From Acidimicrobiaceae bacterium (GTDB taxonomy: Bacteria > Actinomycetota > Acidimicrobiia > Acidimicrobiales > Ilumatobacteraceae): a stretch of DNA of 62,833 nt. The translations under genes were made by a program, and so were the position numbers. Of the stretch, positions 36,796 through 45,730 are shown piece by piece. The DNA lies in assembly GCA_016722025.1 (NCBI GenBank), contig JADKGZ010000005.1, positions 195,001-257,833 of the forward strand, written 5' to 3'. Every line of letters begins with the position of its first letter. Within the stretch, counting starts at the first letter, position 1. Below the pieces are notes generated by a model. It saw only the letters and a list, made by a program, of their open reading frames with translations. It searched no databases and was not told the origin of the DNA.

Positions 36796-38604
36796 TCAGC
36801 CCTGCGCGGCGCGCTCGGCCAGTTCGCGTTCGAAGTCGGCGCGGCGTTGGGTGCCGATGCCGATGCCGGCGGGGCTGATGCCGTCGCCCACGGCGCACCG
36901 CTGGTAGAGCAGCACAAGTGCGTCCTCGTAGTTGCCGACGAGGCAGAACTGTTCGGCAACCACCTGGTTCGGTGCATCGCTGCCGCGAATGCTCGATGCG
37001 TTCGGCTCGAACCACCCGGTCCAGAAGTTGGTGAGGATCAGCCAATCGGCGCTGGCGACATCGTCGGCGAGGCGCGAGCCTTCGCGATCGGCGATGCCCG
37101 GGTCCATCTCGATGAAGAAGGTCGCCGGTGTGAGCTCGGGGAACATGTAGTAGAACGCGGCGTCGCTGTAGATCGTGCGGCTCAGGTCGGCAGGCCCGAC
37201 CAGCAGGCGCTCGCCGGGCTGCGACAGCCGGTCGAGGTCGTCCATCATGGCCTGGCTGGACGATTGCAGTGCCTGGTTGCCGAAGTAGAAGCGGCGGTGG
37301 TCGCGAGCCACCTCGAAACCGCCCGGCTTGTTGCCGACGCTCACGCGGCTCTGCAGCAGGTAGTAGCGGTACGTGAAGTAGGGGTTGACCACCAGCATCA
37401 CGGCTGCGATCCCCGCGCCCGCGATGAGCCAGGCATGGCGCGCCGCGCGAGGGGCGACGCGCGGCACCAGCTCCACCAGCAGGCACGGGAGCAGTGCGAA
37501 CGACACGCACGAACCCCAGGCCAGGTGCGTGCTGTCGGGGCGCTGCAACGCCTGCGGCAGCATGCCGAGGCCGAACAGCGACGCGCCCATCAGCACCGTG
37601 AGGCGAGTGGCGGCGCCGTCGGATGTGCGGCGCAGCCGGTGCGCGATCACCGGTAGGGCGATGGCGACGACGATGACCACGAAGAACCACAGGAACAACT
37701 GATGGTTGGCGGACAATGCCGGCACACGCCACCACGGGGCATCGAGCGGGCCTTCTGCAACCGCCTGCAACGCGCCGTCGATCTGGCTGAAGCTGGGTGG
37801 GCTGGGCAGCTTGCGACCGGGCCGCAGGTCGAACACCGGCTCCAGGAACATGCCGCGCACGCTGGGCCCGATGCCCGCCATCGCGAGATGCACCAGCATC
37901 GGCACCGACCCGACCGCCACGCCGATGCCCACCGGCCGCCACGTGCGTTCGGCGCGACCTTGCCACAGCAACCACCCGTGCACCAGGCCGAGTGCCACCA
38001 CCAGGTCTGGTCGGTAGCCGAGTGCGCAGCCCACCAGCACGCCTGCGCTCACCAACGCGAAGCGGCGGGTGCGCCCGGTGGTGTGCATCGCGCGGACACC
38101 GAACACCACGCTCCACAGGCCGAGGGCGACGGCACCCTCCCATGCCAAGGCCGACAAGCCGATGGGCGTGAGCACCAGCAGTGTGACGGTGACCGCGCTG
38201 ACCACGGCGGTGCGCCTGCCCCACGCGCGAGCGAGCGCGTAGAGGGCGAAGATGATGCCGAGGTGCTGCAGCAGCCCGAACACCCGTTGGCTCTCCAGCG
38301 TGTCGCCGAACACCCAGTACCACCCCGCCAGCACGTGCAACGAGAACGGCCCGTAGAGGTGCAGGAAGTCGACGTTGGGCACGTCGCCGGCGAGCACCCG
38401 TTGCGGGAAGGCGAGCATGAAGCCTTCCTCCATCGAGCTGCCGGTGGCCAGGAACAGTCCACGCAGCGGCAGCGCGATCACTGCCAGCACGATCCCCACC
38501 GAAAGGATCGAACGCGGCTGGGGGCGGCCACGAACGCACCCACCGAGCACGAACGGCAGGTCGGCCCTGTGAGCGGGCGGGTCGTCGAGCGCTGGGTCTG
38601 GCAC
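36796..38604 (-). CDS. Large GT-C-like membrane protein
   Basis: 602 residues. A cytoplasmic start of about 30 residues precedes the first helix (ILSVGIVLAVIALPLRGLF). The outer loop SMEEGFMLAFPQRVLAG holds the acidic pair expected at the first loop of GT-C enzymes, followed by NVDFLHLYGPFSLHVLAG. About ten more helices and a soluble C-terminal domain (about 430-590) follow. A polyprenyl-phosphate-sugar-dependent transferase of the glycan region is likely. Donor and acceptor are unknown. It converges on dprE2 across the structured gap and diverges from the GT4 gene, leaving 69 bases for both promoters. Confidence 0.8.
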   Translation of the reverse strand: MPDPALDDPPAHRADLPFVLGGCVRGRPQPRSILSVGIVLAVIALPLRGLFLATGSSMEEGFMLAFPQRVLAGDVPNVDFLHLYGPFSLHVLAGWYWVFGDTLESQRVFGLLQHLGIIFALYALARAWGRRTAVVSAVTVTLLVLTPIGLSALAWEGAVALGLWSVVFGVRAMHTTGRTRRFALVSAGVLVGCALGYRPDLVVALGLVHGWLLWQGRAERTWRPVGIGVAVGSVPMLVHLAMAGIGPSVRGMFLEPVFDLRPGRKLPSPPSFSQIDGALQAVAEGPLDAPWWRVPALSANHQLFLWFFVVIVVAIALPVIAHRLRRTSDGAATRLTVLMGASLFGLGMLPQALQRPDSTHLAWGSCVSFALLPCLLVELVPRVAPRAARHAWLIAGAGIAAVMLVVNPYFTYRYYLLQSRVSVGNKPGGFEVARDHRRFYFGNQALQSSSQAMMDDLDRLSQPGERLLVGPADLSRTIYSDAAFYYMFPELTPATFFIEMDPGIADREGSRLADDVASADWLILTNFWTGWFEPNASSIRGSDAPNQVVAEQFCLVGNYEDALVLLYQRCAVGDGISPAGIGIGTQRRADFERELAERAAQG

Positions 38605-38673
38605 GCGGCGACTCTACTGAGCGAAGGTGCGGTCACACGGTCTTCGGTCCAGGTTCGGTACCCTCTCCCCGCC

Positions 38674-39879
38674 ATGTCGAACGAGGCGGCGCCGGGCGCT
38701 ACTACCGAACCGAGCATCGAGCAGCTGGCCGCGGAGATGATCGCGGTTGGCTGTCGGCGTGTACACGTGCTGGCCTGGCGAGACCTCGACGACCACGACG
38801 CCGGCGGCTCGGAGGTGCACGCCGACCACTTCATGCGCCGCTGGGCGGCCGCCGGGCTGGAGATCACGCACCGCACCTCGTTCGCGCAAGGCCTGCCCAC
38901 CCACGCGGATCGCAACGGGTACCACGTGGTGCGCAAGGGCAGCCGCTACAGCGTGTTCCCTCGCGGTGTCGCTCGCGAGCTGTGGTCCCGGCACGAGTAC
39001 GACGCGCTGGTGGAGATCTGGAACGGCGTGCCGTGGTTGAGCCCGGTGTGGTGCCACAAGCCGCGCATCACGTTCCTGCACCACGTGCACGGGCCGATGT
39101 GGAACCAGCTGCTGCCGCGGCCGCTCGCGTTCATGGGCCGCGCGGTGGAGGCCCGGCTGGCGCCACCCTTCTACCGGCGCACGCTCACGCTCACGCCCAG
39201 CGATGCGACTCGCGACGAGCTGCTGCACCTCGGCTTCAAGCCGTCGCGAGTGGTGGCGGTCAACAACGGGGTCGACGACGTGTTCCACCCCGGCGGCGAA
39301 CGAGCATCGCTGCCCACCGTCGTGTCGGTGGGGCGGTTGGCCCCCGTCAAGCGGCAGGATCACCTCATCGACGAGGCGGTCGTCGCCAAGCGGCGAGTAC
39401 CCGGCCTACAACTGGTGATCGTGGGCGAAGGCCCGCTCAAACCGGTGCTCGAGCAACGCATCGACGAGCACGGCGCTCACGACTGGATCACCCTGGCCGG
39501 CAAGCTGAGTCACGAGGACCTGCTGCAGCTGTACCAGCGCTCCTGGCTGGTCACCAGTGCGTCACTGGCCGAGGGCTGGGGCCTGACGCTCACCGAGGCG
39601 GCCGCCTGCGGCACGCCGTCGGTGGCGACGGACATCAACGGCCACCGCAGCAGCGTGGTCGACGGCGTCACCGGTGTGCTGGTGCCGCTGGAACGACTGG
39701 GCGACACGATTGCCGACGTGCTGCTCGACGACCCACGCCGGCTGGCGCTGGCAGACGCAGCCCTGACGAGAGCGCGCACGCTCACCTGGGAGGCTTCCGC
39801 CCGAGGCGTGCTGGCCGCGCTGCACGGCCAGGTGATGGCGCGGGCCGCTGGCCGCCGCCGGCCGACCGCTGACGCCTGA
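38674..39879 (+). CDS. Glycosyltransferase family 4
   Basis: 401 residues. Two Rossmann domains without membrane helices. The C-terminal domain has VVSVGRLAPVKRQDHLID, the donor-binding EGWGLTLTEAAACGTPSVATDINGH and the VDGVTGVLVP segment, all typical of GT4 (retaining, GT-B). The N-terminal half includes AGGSEVHADHF, a loop found in lipid-acceptor GT4 proteins. It probably adds a sugar from a nucleotide donor on the cytoplasmic side. The ATG at 38674 is the first Met. It diverges from the GT-C gene. Confidence 0.88.
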   Translation: MSNEAAPGATTEPSIEQLAAEMIAVGCRRVHVLAWRDLDDHDAGGSEVHADHFMRRWAAAGLEITHRTSFAQGLPTHADRNGYHVVRKGSRYSVFPRGVARELWSRHEYDALVEIWNGVPWLSPVWCHKPRITFLHHVHGPMWNQLLPRPLAFMGRAVEARLAPPFYRRTLTLTPSDATRDELLHLGFKPSRVVAVNNGVDDVFHPGGERASLPTVVSVGRLAPVKRQDHLIDEAVVAKRRVPGLQLVIVGEGPLKPVLEQRIDEHGAHDWITLAGKLSHEDLLQLYQRSWLVTSASLAEGWGLTLTEAAACGTPSVATDINGHRSSVVDGVTGVLVPLERLGDTIADVLLDDPRRLALADAALTRARTLTWEASARGVLAALHGQVMARAAGRRRPTADA

Positions 39880-39961
39880 CAGCCAGCGCCTGGCGGCCGT
39901 TCACAGCAAACGCTCAGCAGGCGTGCCGCTGGCTCCCAGGTTGCAGGCGCACCATGCAGCC

Positions 39962-40933
39962 ATGGAAACCGCGACCTATCCCCACCACCTGTTCGACGAT
40001 CCCGACCTGATCAGGCTCACCGCTCTGCCCCCGCCGGCGCCGCCGATCCTGCCCTCACCGACGCCGACGCATGGGCCGCCCGCTCGTCCCCGTGGCGGTC
40101 GCCGCCTGCTCGCTGCCACGGCAGTGGTGCTGCTGAGCGCCGGCGCCGGGTACGCCGGTGGATCCCTCGCCGGCTCCACGGACGCCACGCCGTGGACCGT
40201 CTCAGCCACGACAGCTGCAGCCACGACCGTCGTGTCGACCGCCGCGTCGAGCGAGTCGACGACCGGGCAGGCGCAGTCCGTGTCGTTCGACGGTGCCACG
40301 CTCGACGTTGCCGCAGCGGTGGCCGCCGTGCAGGCCTCGGTCGTGTCGGTCGACACGGTCGTGCAGGTGCGCCAGGGCCCGTTCACGCAGGAGGGAACAG
40401 GTGCCGGCACCGGGTTGGTCCTCGACGCGACGGCCGGCTACATCCTCACCAACGCTCATGTGATCGAGGACGCGACCTCGGTCTCCATCACGCTCATTGG
40501 TGAGACGACGGCGCGCACCGCCACCGTTGTCGGCACCGACACCACCCACGACCTCGCCGTGCTGCATGTCAGCGACACCAGCGGCCTGGTCGCCGCCCCG
40601 TTCGGGTCGTCGGCGTCGATGGCGGTCGGTGACGACGTGGTGGCAATCGGCAATGCGCTGGCGCTCGATGGCGGCATGACCGTCACCAGGGGCATCATCT
40701 CGGCGGTCGACCGTTCGATCGAGACCGACACCGGTTCGCTCGCCGGGCTGCTCCAGACCGACGCCGCGATCAGCTCCGGCAACTCAGGCGGTGCGCTGGT
40801 CAACGCGGCCGGTCAGGTCATCGGCATCAACACCGCGGCAGCGACCAGCAGCGGCACAGTGACAGCGTCCAACATCGGGTTCGCGATCCCGGTCGACGAC
40901 GCGTTGGCCGCAGCAGCGGCGCTCACCGGCTGA
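39962..40933 (+). CDS. Membrane-anchored trypsin-like serine protease (HtrA/DegP type without PDZ domain)
   Basis: 323 residues. A Pro-rich cytoplasmic start is followed by one membrane helix (about 49-69), a Ser/Thr-rich linker, and a protease domain with H166 (TNAHVIED), D197 (HDLAVLHV) and S275 (SSGNSGGA). It ends right after the protease fold (FAIPVDDALAAAAALTG), so the PDZ domain that usually follows in HtrA is absent. It should act outside the membrane in protein quality control or processing. The ATG at 39962 is preferred over a GTG at 39923. No strong ribosome-binding site is visible. Confidence 0.85.
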   Translation: METATYPHHLFDDPDLIRLTALPPPAPPILPSPTPTHGPPARPRGGRRLLAATAVVLLSAGAGYAGGSLAGSTDATPWTVSATTAAATTVVSTAASSESTTGQAQSVSFDGATLDVAAAVAAVQASVVSVDTVVQVRQGPFTQEGTGAGTGLVLDATAGYILTNAHVIEDATSVSITLIGETTARTATVVGTDTTHDLAVLHVSDTSGLVAAPFGSSASMAVGDDVVAIGNALALDGGMTVTRGIISAVDRSIETDTGSLAGLLQTDAAISSGNSGGALVNAAGQVIGINTAAATSSGTVTASNIGFAIPVDDALAAAAALTG

Positions 40934-40957
40934 ACGAGCGCATGCTGCCCGGGCGTG

Positions 40958-42001
40958 TCAGCCGGGGAGCAGGCGGGTTGCCGTCTTGAGCAGCTTCAGC
41001 GCGCCCTGCTTGGCGATGGTGCGGTGGTGGCTCCGGCCGGCATCGGCGGTGCCCGCGCGATTGACCTGGAACCAGTCGTAGCTGTCGGCCAGCATCTCCT
41101 CGTTGGAGAACTTCGGCTGCCAACCGAGTGCGTCGCGCACGTGCTGGATGTCGAACCACAGCGACTTCGAGTACATCAGCCAGTGGTAGGGGGCGAACGG
41201 TGCGAGGTGCATGCCGGCGGCGAGCTTCATGCCCAGCGCCGCCGGCCCGGCGGGCAGCGAGCGCACGTGCGAGCCGGTGCCGGCGTGTGCGCACAGGGCT
41301 TCCAGCGACTCGCGCATGGTGCCGAAGCGGTCGGTGCCGGCGTTGAACACGTCGGGCCCTGGCTTGGCGCCGGCCAGGATGCAGACCTCGGCGAGGTCGT
41401 CGGCGTGCACGAACTGGTAGCGGTTGCTGCCGTCACCCAGCACGAAGATGTCGGCGCCATCGGCCACCCACTCGAACAGGATGCCGAAGATGCCCAGCCG
41501 GCCATGACCGAGGATGGTGCGCGGCCGCACGATGCTGACGTCGAGCCCGTTGCGCACGGCATCGAGGCACGCCCACTCGGCTGCCAGCTTGGCGTGGCCG
41601 TACGACTCGGCGGGGGAGGGCACGGTGGAGGGCAGCACCGGGTTGCTGCGCGGCACCCCGAACACGGCGCTCGACGACGTGTGCACCACCTTGCGGACAC
41701 CGGCGCGCCGGCACTCGGCCAGCAGGAGCGCCGTGCCGTCGACGTTGACCGTGCGCAGCAGCTCCTCGTCCTTGGCCAGCGGCACCTGGGCCACGTTGTT
41801 GAACACCACGTCGGCACCGTCGACGGCTGCTGCCACCACCTTCGGATCGCGGATGTCGCCCTGCACCAGCTCGACCTGCGGCGGGCGGTCGTCGACGTCG
41901 TTGAGGTCGAGCACGCGGACGGTGTGGCCGGCGGCGACGAGGCGGTGGACGAGCAGCGACCCGAAGTAGCCGCTGCCACCGGTGACGAGCGAGACGCTCA
42001 C
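40958..42001 (-). CDS. NAD-dependent epimerase/dehydratase (extended SDR)
   Basis: 347 residues. N-terminal VTGGSGYFGSLLVHRL (GxxGxxG), then VNVDGTALLL, the catalytic HTSSSAVFG and Y-x-x-x-K in YGHAK, and a substrate domain ending in DALGWQPKFSNEEML. Relatives act on nucleotide sugars or on 3-beta-hydroxysteroid-like substrates, and the sequence does not decide between them. It is the last gene of a four-gene overlapping operon (44952 down to 40958). The GTG start overlaps the previous SDR stop by four bases. Confidence 0.87.
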   Translation of the reverse strand: MSVSLVTGGSGYFGSLLVHRLVAAGHTVRVLDLNDVDDRPPQVELVQGDIRDPKVVAAAVDGADVVFNNVAQVPLAKDEELLRTVNVDGTALLLAECRRAGVRKVVHTSSSAVFGVPRSNPVLPSTVPSPAESYGHAKLAAEWACLDAVRNGLDVSIVRPRTILGHGRLGIFGILFEWVADGADIFVLGDGSNRYQFVHADDLAEVCILAGAKPGPDVFNAGTDRFGTMRESLEALCAHAGTGSHVRSLPAGPAALGMKLAAGMHLAPFAPYHWLMYSKSLWFDIQHVRDALGWQPKFSNEEMLADSYDWFQVNRAGTADAGRSHHRTIAKQGALKLLKTATRLLPG

Positions 42002-43098
42002 AGCTCGAGCCCCTGATCGAGGCACCAGCGGATGCTGCGCCGCATGCCCTCGTACAGCTCGACCTTGGGCACGTAGCCGATCTCGGCGGTGGTGCGGCTG
42101 ATGTCGACTGCGATGGTGTGCCCCATCTCGCCGAGCACGTGCAGTTGCTGCTGGTACACCCCCACACGCTGCAGCACCCGGTCGCCCACTTCGGCGATGA
42201 GGGCGGCGACGTTGGGCAGGTGTGTGGTCGGCGGCTTCACCGACAACCCTTCGTCGACCAGCGCGCGCCCGACCGTCTCCACGATCTCGGCCACGGTGTA
42301 GGCGCGTTGGTCGGCGACCCAGTACCCCTTGCCGCGAGCGGCAGGGGTGAGCTCGGCGCAGAGGATGCCATCGACCAGGTTGTCGACGTACACCATCGAG
42401 CGCCGTTGCTGCCCCGTGCCGATGACCGGGAACTTGCCGTTGCGCACCATGCGGAAGAACGTGGTCTGCCGCGGGGGCTGGAACGGGCCGTAGAACCATG
42501 GGGGCCGCACGATGGTGGCGTCGAGGCCGGCGGCCACTGCCTCGTTGACCGCCATCTCACCCTGCATCTTCGAGTCGCCGTAGCCCAGGTACGGATGAAA
42601 CGGCTCGTCGTGGCGGAACGTGTCGCCCGTGTCGGGGTTGGTGCCGAACGGGCTGTTCGACGACACGTGCACGAACCGGCGTACGCCTGCGTCGCGGGCG
42701 GCAGCGGCGAGGTGTCGGGTGCCGTTGGTGTTGATCTCGTAGAACTGTCGTACCCGCCGCGGGTGGATGATGCCGGCCGTGTGCACCACGTCGGTGTCGG
42801 CGCCCACCTGGTACAGCAGCCGCGCCGCGGTGTCGGCTCTGGCGACATCACCGATGATGATGTCGATGCGGCGCTGGGCGGCAGCATCGTGCTGATCGAC
42901 GAACCGGCGGAGATCGTCGGCCTCGGCGGTGCTGTGCGCGAGCAGACGCAGGTGCGGGCGCTGCGGGTCGGCGAGCAGCCGATGCGTGAGCGCGCGACCC
43001 AGCCAACCGGCGGCACCGGTGACGACAGTGGTGCGCGGCGCCGACCACGTCGCGATGACGGGTGCAGCGTCGACGGGTGTGGTTTGCGGGTCAGGCAC
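41998..43098 (-). CDS. NAD-dependent epimerase/dehydratase (extended SDR)
   Basis: 366 residues. The Rossmann motif VTGAAGWLGRALTHRL starts near residue 28. VHTAGIIHP, NTNGTRHLA, HVSSNSPFG and the catalytic YGDSK follow, with a C-terminal DISRTTAEIGYVPKVELYEGM typical of sugar-nucleotide SDRs. The GTG start at 43098 has GGAGG five bases upstream, which decides against longer frames; it overlaps the GMC gene by 8 bases. It is a distant paralogue of the next gene downstream. The substrate is unknown. Confidence 0.87.
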   Translation of the reverse strand: MPDPQTTPVDAAPVIATWSAPRTTVVTGAAGWLGRALTHRLLADPQRPHLRLLAHSTAEADDLRRFVDQHDAAAQRRIDIIIGDVARADTAARLLYQVGADTDVVHTAGIIHPRRVRQFYEINTNGTRHLAAAARDAGVRRFVHVSSNSPFGTNPDTGDTFRHDEPFHPYLGYGDSKMQGEMAVNEAVAAGLDATIVRPPWFYGPFQPPRQTTFFRMVRNGKFPVIGTGQQRRSMVYVDNLVDGILCAELTPAARGKGYWVADQRAYTVAEIVETVGRALVDEGLSVKPPTTHLPNVAALIAEVGDRVLQRVGVYQQQLHVLGEMGHTIAVDISRTTAEIGYVPKVELYEGMRRSIRWCLDQGLEL

Positions 43099-44584
43099 GA
43101 CGACCTCCGGAGGCGACGAAGTGGCGGGCATTGCGGATGGCGAAGGCCATGACCGACGCCTGCGGGTTGACGCCGGGCGCCGTGGGCAGCAGCGAGGCAT
43201 CGTTGACGTAGATGTTGCTGCAACCGTGCACGAGGCCGAACGAGTCGGCGCCGGTGCGGCCCTCCAGCTCGCCCATCGGCACCGTGCTGCACAGGTGCAC
43301 GGTCATCACGCTGGCCCTGGTGGCGGAGAACGCCTGTTGCATGGTGGCCAGGTCGCGCCGGTTGCGTACCGACGGGGCGCCTTTGAACGATGGATAGACC
43401 TCCAGCGCACCGGCCTCAAGCATCAGCAAGGCCAGGCGGGCAAGCCCGCTGCGCAGCAGCGCGCGATCCCGCAAGGTGAGGCCGTAGGTGACGACGGGGT
43501 CCTTCATCCGTGGGAACGAACGCACCCTGCCGAGTCCTTCGCTGGTGATGGCGGCGTAGTACACGCTGATGTGCTGCCATTGAGTGACGGCCTGCTGGAA
43601 CGTGGCCCACTGATCGAGCAACGACAGTGCCACCAGGCCAGGGTTGCTGGCGGAACCCCCGAACGACAGGTGCGGCGCGAACTCCTTCACCTGGTGCACC
43701 GGCACGTCGTCGGGCACGTTGAGCGCCTCGGGGAAGCGAGCGGCGAGCTTGACGGTGGGGTGCACGGCGAGCGTGCGGCCGATGTGCCCGCGGATGCCCG
43801 AACGCTGCAACAGCGCCGGCGATTGGATGGCGCCGCCGCACACGAACACGTGGCGGAAGGTGATGGTGCCAGGAGTGCCGTCGGCGAGCGTGGTGTCGGC
43901 CGACGACGCGCGGCCTGCGCCGCACCGGAGGCGATCGACGCGACAGCCGACGGCCAGCCGGGCACCCGCGCGCATGGCGCGCGGTAGGTAGGTGCGGGTC
44001 ATCGACTGCCGTTGGCCGTGCGGCTGGTCGTTCGGGTACGCCATCCAACGCGGGATCTCGCCATTGCGCCAGCCCAGGGCATCGGCGCCGCGGCGAAGCA
44101 CTTCGCTGGGCTCGGTGTAGCCGCCGGGGGCGGGGCACACGCTGATGTCGCGCTCCACCTCGTCGGCGATGGCGAGCAACTCGTCGGGGTCGAAGTCGAC
44201 GATGCGGAACTGCTCACGCCACCGCTGCAGCACATCACCCGGCGGTCGCCAGTAGAGGCCGCTGTTCACTTCCGTGCCGCCCCCCGCACAGCGGCCCTCC
44301 GTGTATGCGATGGACGGCAGGCCGAGAGCGACCGTCACACCGCCGGCCCGGTACTGGCGGTCCATCTGCTCGAGCGAGAACGGCACCAGAGCGCCCTGCT
44401 CGACCCACTCGCCCTCCTCGACGACGAGCACGTCGAGGCCGGCCTCCGCCAGCACTGCAGCGGTGGTGGCCCCGCCCGCGCCGCTGCCGATGATGAGCAC
44501 GTCGGCGTCCATCGCCGCGGTCGCCCGCAGCACGGCTGCCGGTGGCACGGTTGCTGGCGGCACGGCTGCCGGTGAGACGGTCAT
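43091..44584 (-). CDS. GMC-family FAD oxidoreductase
   Basis: 497 residues. The FAD dinucleotide fold VLIIGSGAGGATTAAVLAEAG begins at residue 29, after a repetitive PPATVPPAAV leader coded by imperfect 15-bp repeats. GRCAGGGTEVNSGLYWRPP and the C-terminal HLCSTVPMG ... NIYVNDASLLPTAPGVNPQASV motifs mark the GMC oxidoreductase fold. Such enzymes oxidise alcohol groups of sugars or sterols. M25 may be the true start, just before the FAD motif. The ATG overlaps the stop of the small-subunit gene by four bases. Confidence 0.9.
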   Translation of the reverse strand: MTVSPAAVPPATVPPAAVLRATAAMDADVLIIGSGAGGATTAAVLAEAGLDVLVVEEGEWVEQGALVPFSLEQMDRQYRAGGVTVALGLPSIAYTEGRCAGGGTEVNSGLYWRPPGDVLQRWREQFRIVDFDPDELLAIADEVERDISVCPAPGGYTEPSEVLRRGADALGWRNGEIPRWMAYPNDQPHGQRQSMTRTYLPRAMRAGARLAVGCRVDRLRCGAGRASSADTTLADGTPGTITFRHVFVCGGAIQSPALLQRSGIRGHIGRTLAVHPTVKLAARFPEALNVPDDVPVHQVKEFAPHLSFGGSASNPGLVALSLLDQWATFQQAVTQWQHISVYYAAITSEGLGRVRSFPRMKDPVVTYGLTLRDRALLRSGLARLALLMLEAGALEVYPSFKGAPSVRNRRDLATMQQAFSATRASVMTVHLCSTVPMGELEGRTGADSFGLVHGCSNIYVNDASLLPTAPGVNPQASVMAFAIRNARHFVASGGRRA

Positions 44585-44952
44585 GCCGCGGCCTCGCCGA
44601 TGGCGGCGTTCGCAACAGCAACGTCACCGGTGGGCGTGGTGGCCGGCCAGTGCTCCCAGACGTAGGCGAAGCCGAGTGAGCGCATCAGCCGTGGGTACTC
44701 GGCAACCAGCGGCAGCGGCAGTGCGATGAGCAGCCGGGCCACGCCCCAACCGCCAGGAACGGCGAGCAACGTGCGAAAGACGGTGCCGAGCAACAGCACG
44801 CCGAAGCGAGTGAAGCTGGGCAGCGCATCGACGCGGTGGGCGATGAAGCCGACGACCTCTCTGCGCTTGGCGGCGGTGAGGTCGGGGAGGTCGGCGGCGA
44901 GCAGGCGCTCGGCGAACGAACCGACGACGGGGAGAGCGGGCACCTGGCGCAT
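44581..44952 (-). CDS. Small protein coupled to the GMC oxidoreductase (putative small subunit)
   Basis: About 123 residues, helical (ADLPDLTAAKRREVVGFIAHRVDALPSFTRFGVLL, then TVFRTLLAVPGGWGVARLL). No metal or cofactor motif is seen. Small helical partners encoded next to GMC dehydrogenases are common, so a subunit role is inferred from the ATGA overlap with the GMC gene. The ATG at 44952 is the first usable start; only 40 bases separate it from the divergent GT2 gene. Confidence 0.7.
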   Translation of the reverse strand: MRQVPALPVVGSFAERLLAADLPDLTAAKRREVVGFIAHRVDALPSFTRFGVLLLGTVFRTLLAVPGGWGVARLLIALPLPLVAEYPRLMRSLGFAYVWEHWPATTPTGDVAVANAAIGEAAA

Positions 44953-44992
44953 GAGCAGGTGGAATCGTAGCTGCGAGATAGCATCGCCGCCC

Positions 44993-45730
44993 GTGCGTTG
45001 TGTCGTCGTTGTTCCCACCTTCAATGAGCGCGAGAACATCGCCGACCTCCTGCGAGCCCTGCGCGTCACGGTTCCCGAGGCCCATGTGATGGTCATCGAC
45101 GACCTGAGCCCCGATGGCACCGGCGCCATCGCCGACGAGGTGGCCGCCGAACTGGGGCAGATCCAGGTCGTGCATCGCCAGGGCAAGCCCGGCCTGGGGG
45201 CCGCGTACCGGCACGGGTTCGCACTTGCCTTCGAGCAGGGCTTCGATGTCATCGTCTCGATGGACAGCGACTTCTCGCACGACCCGGCGGTGATTCCCAC
45301 GATGCTGCAGCTGCTGCACGACGGTGCCGACGTGGTGATCGGTAGCCGCTACGTGGCGGGCGGTGGCACGCAGGATTGGCCGTTGCGCCGGCGCCTGCTG
45401 TCACGCTGGGGCAATCGCTACACCGGTCTGCTGCTGGGCGCCAAGGTGCGCGACTGCACCGCCGGCTTCCGGGGCTATCGGGCCGAGGTGCTGCGCGGCA
45501 TCGAACCCGGCAGCACCAGCGCCGAGGGATATGCCTTCCTCACAGAGCTCACCCGACGTCTGGCGCGCAGCAACGCAACGATCGTCGAGACGCCCATCCT
45601 GTTCAAGGATCGCGAGAAGGGCACCAGCAAGATGTCGGGACGCATCATCGTGGAATCGATGCTGCTGGTCACTCGCTGGGGCATCACCGATCGCGCGCGT
45701 GCCCTCCGGCGGCGGTTCTCCGACCGATGA
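44993..45730 (+). CDS. Polyprenyl-phosphate mannose synthase-like GT2 glycosyltransferase
   Basis: 245 residues. The sequence VVVVPTFNERENIADLLRAL, the DDLSPDGTG nucleotide site, the DSDFSHDP metal motif and GSRYVAGGGTQDWPLRRRLLSRWGN are those of bacterial Ppm1/DPM1 enzymes. It has no C-terminal membrane helices. It should load a hexose (mannose in known cases) from GDP- or UDP-sugar onto polyprenyl phosphate for use by GT-C enzymes. The GTG start at 44993 fits the family N-terminus. Its stop overlaps the following GT-C gene by four bases, a direct donor-maker/donor-user coupling. Confidence 0.9.
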   Translation: MRCVVVVPTFNERENIADLLRALRVTVPEAHVMVIDDLSPDGTGAIADEVAAELGQIQVVHRQGKPGLGAAYRHGFALAFEQGFDVIVSMDSDFSHDPAVIPTMLQLLHDGADVVIGSRYVAGGGTQDWPLRRRLLSRWGNRYTGLLLGAKVRDCTAGFRGYRAEVLRGIEPGSTSAEGYAFLTELTRRLARSNATIVETPILFKDREKGTSKMSGRIIVESMLLVTRWGITDRARALRRRFSDR

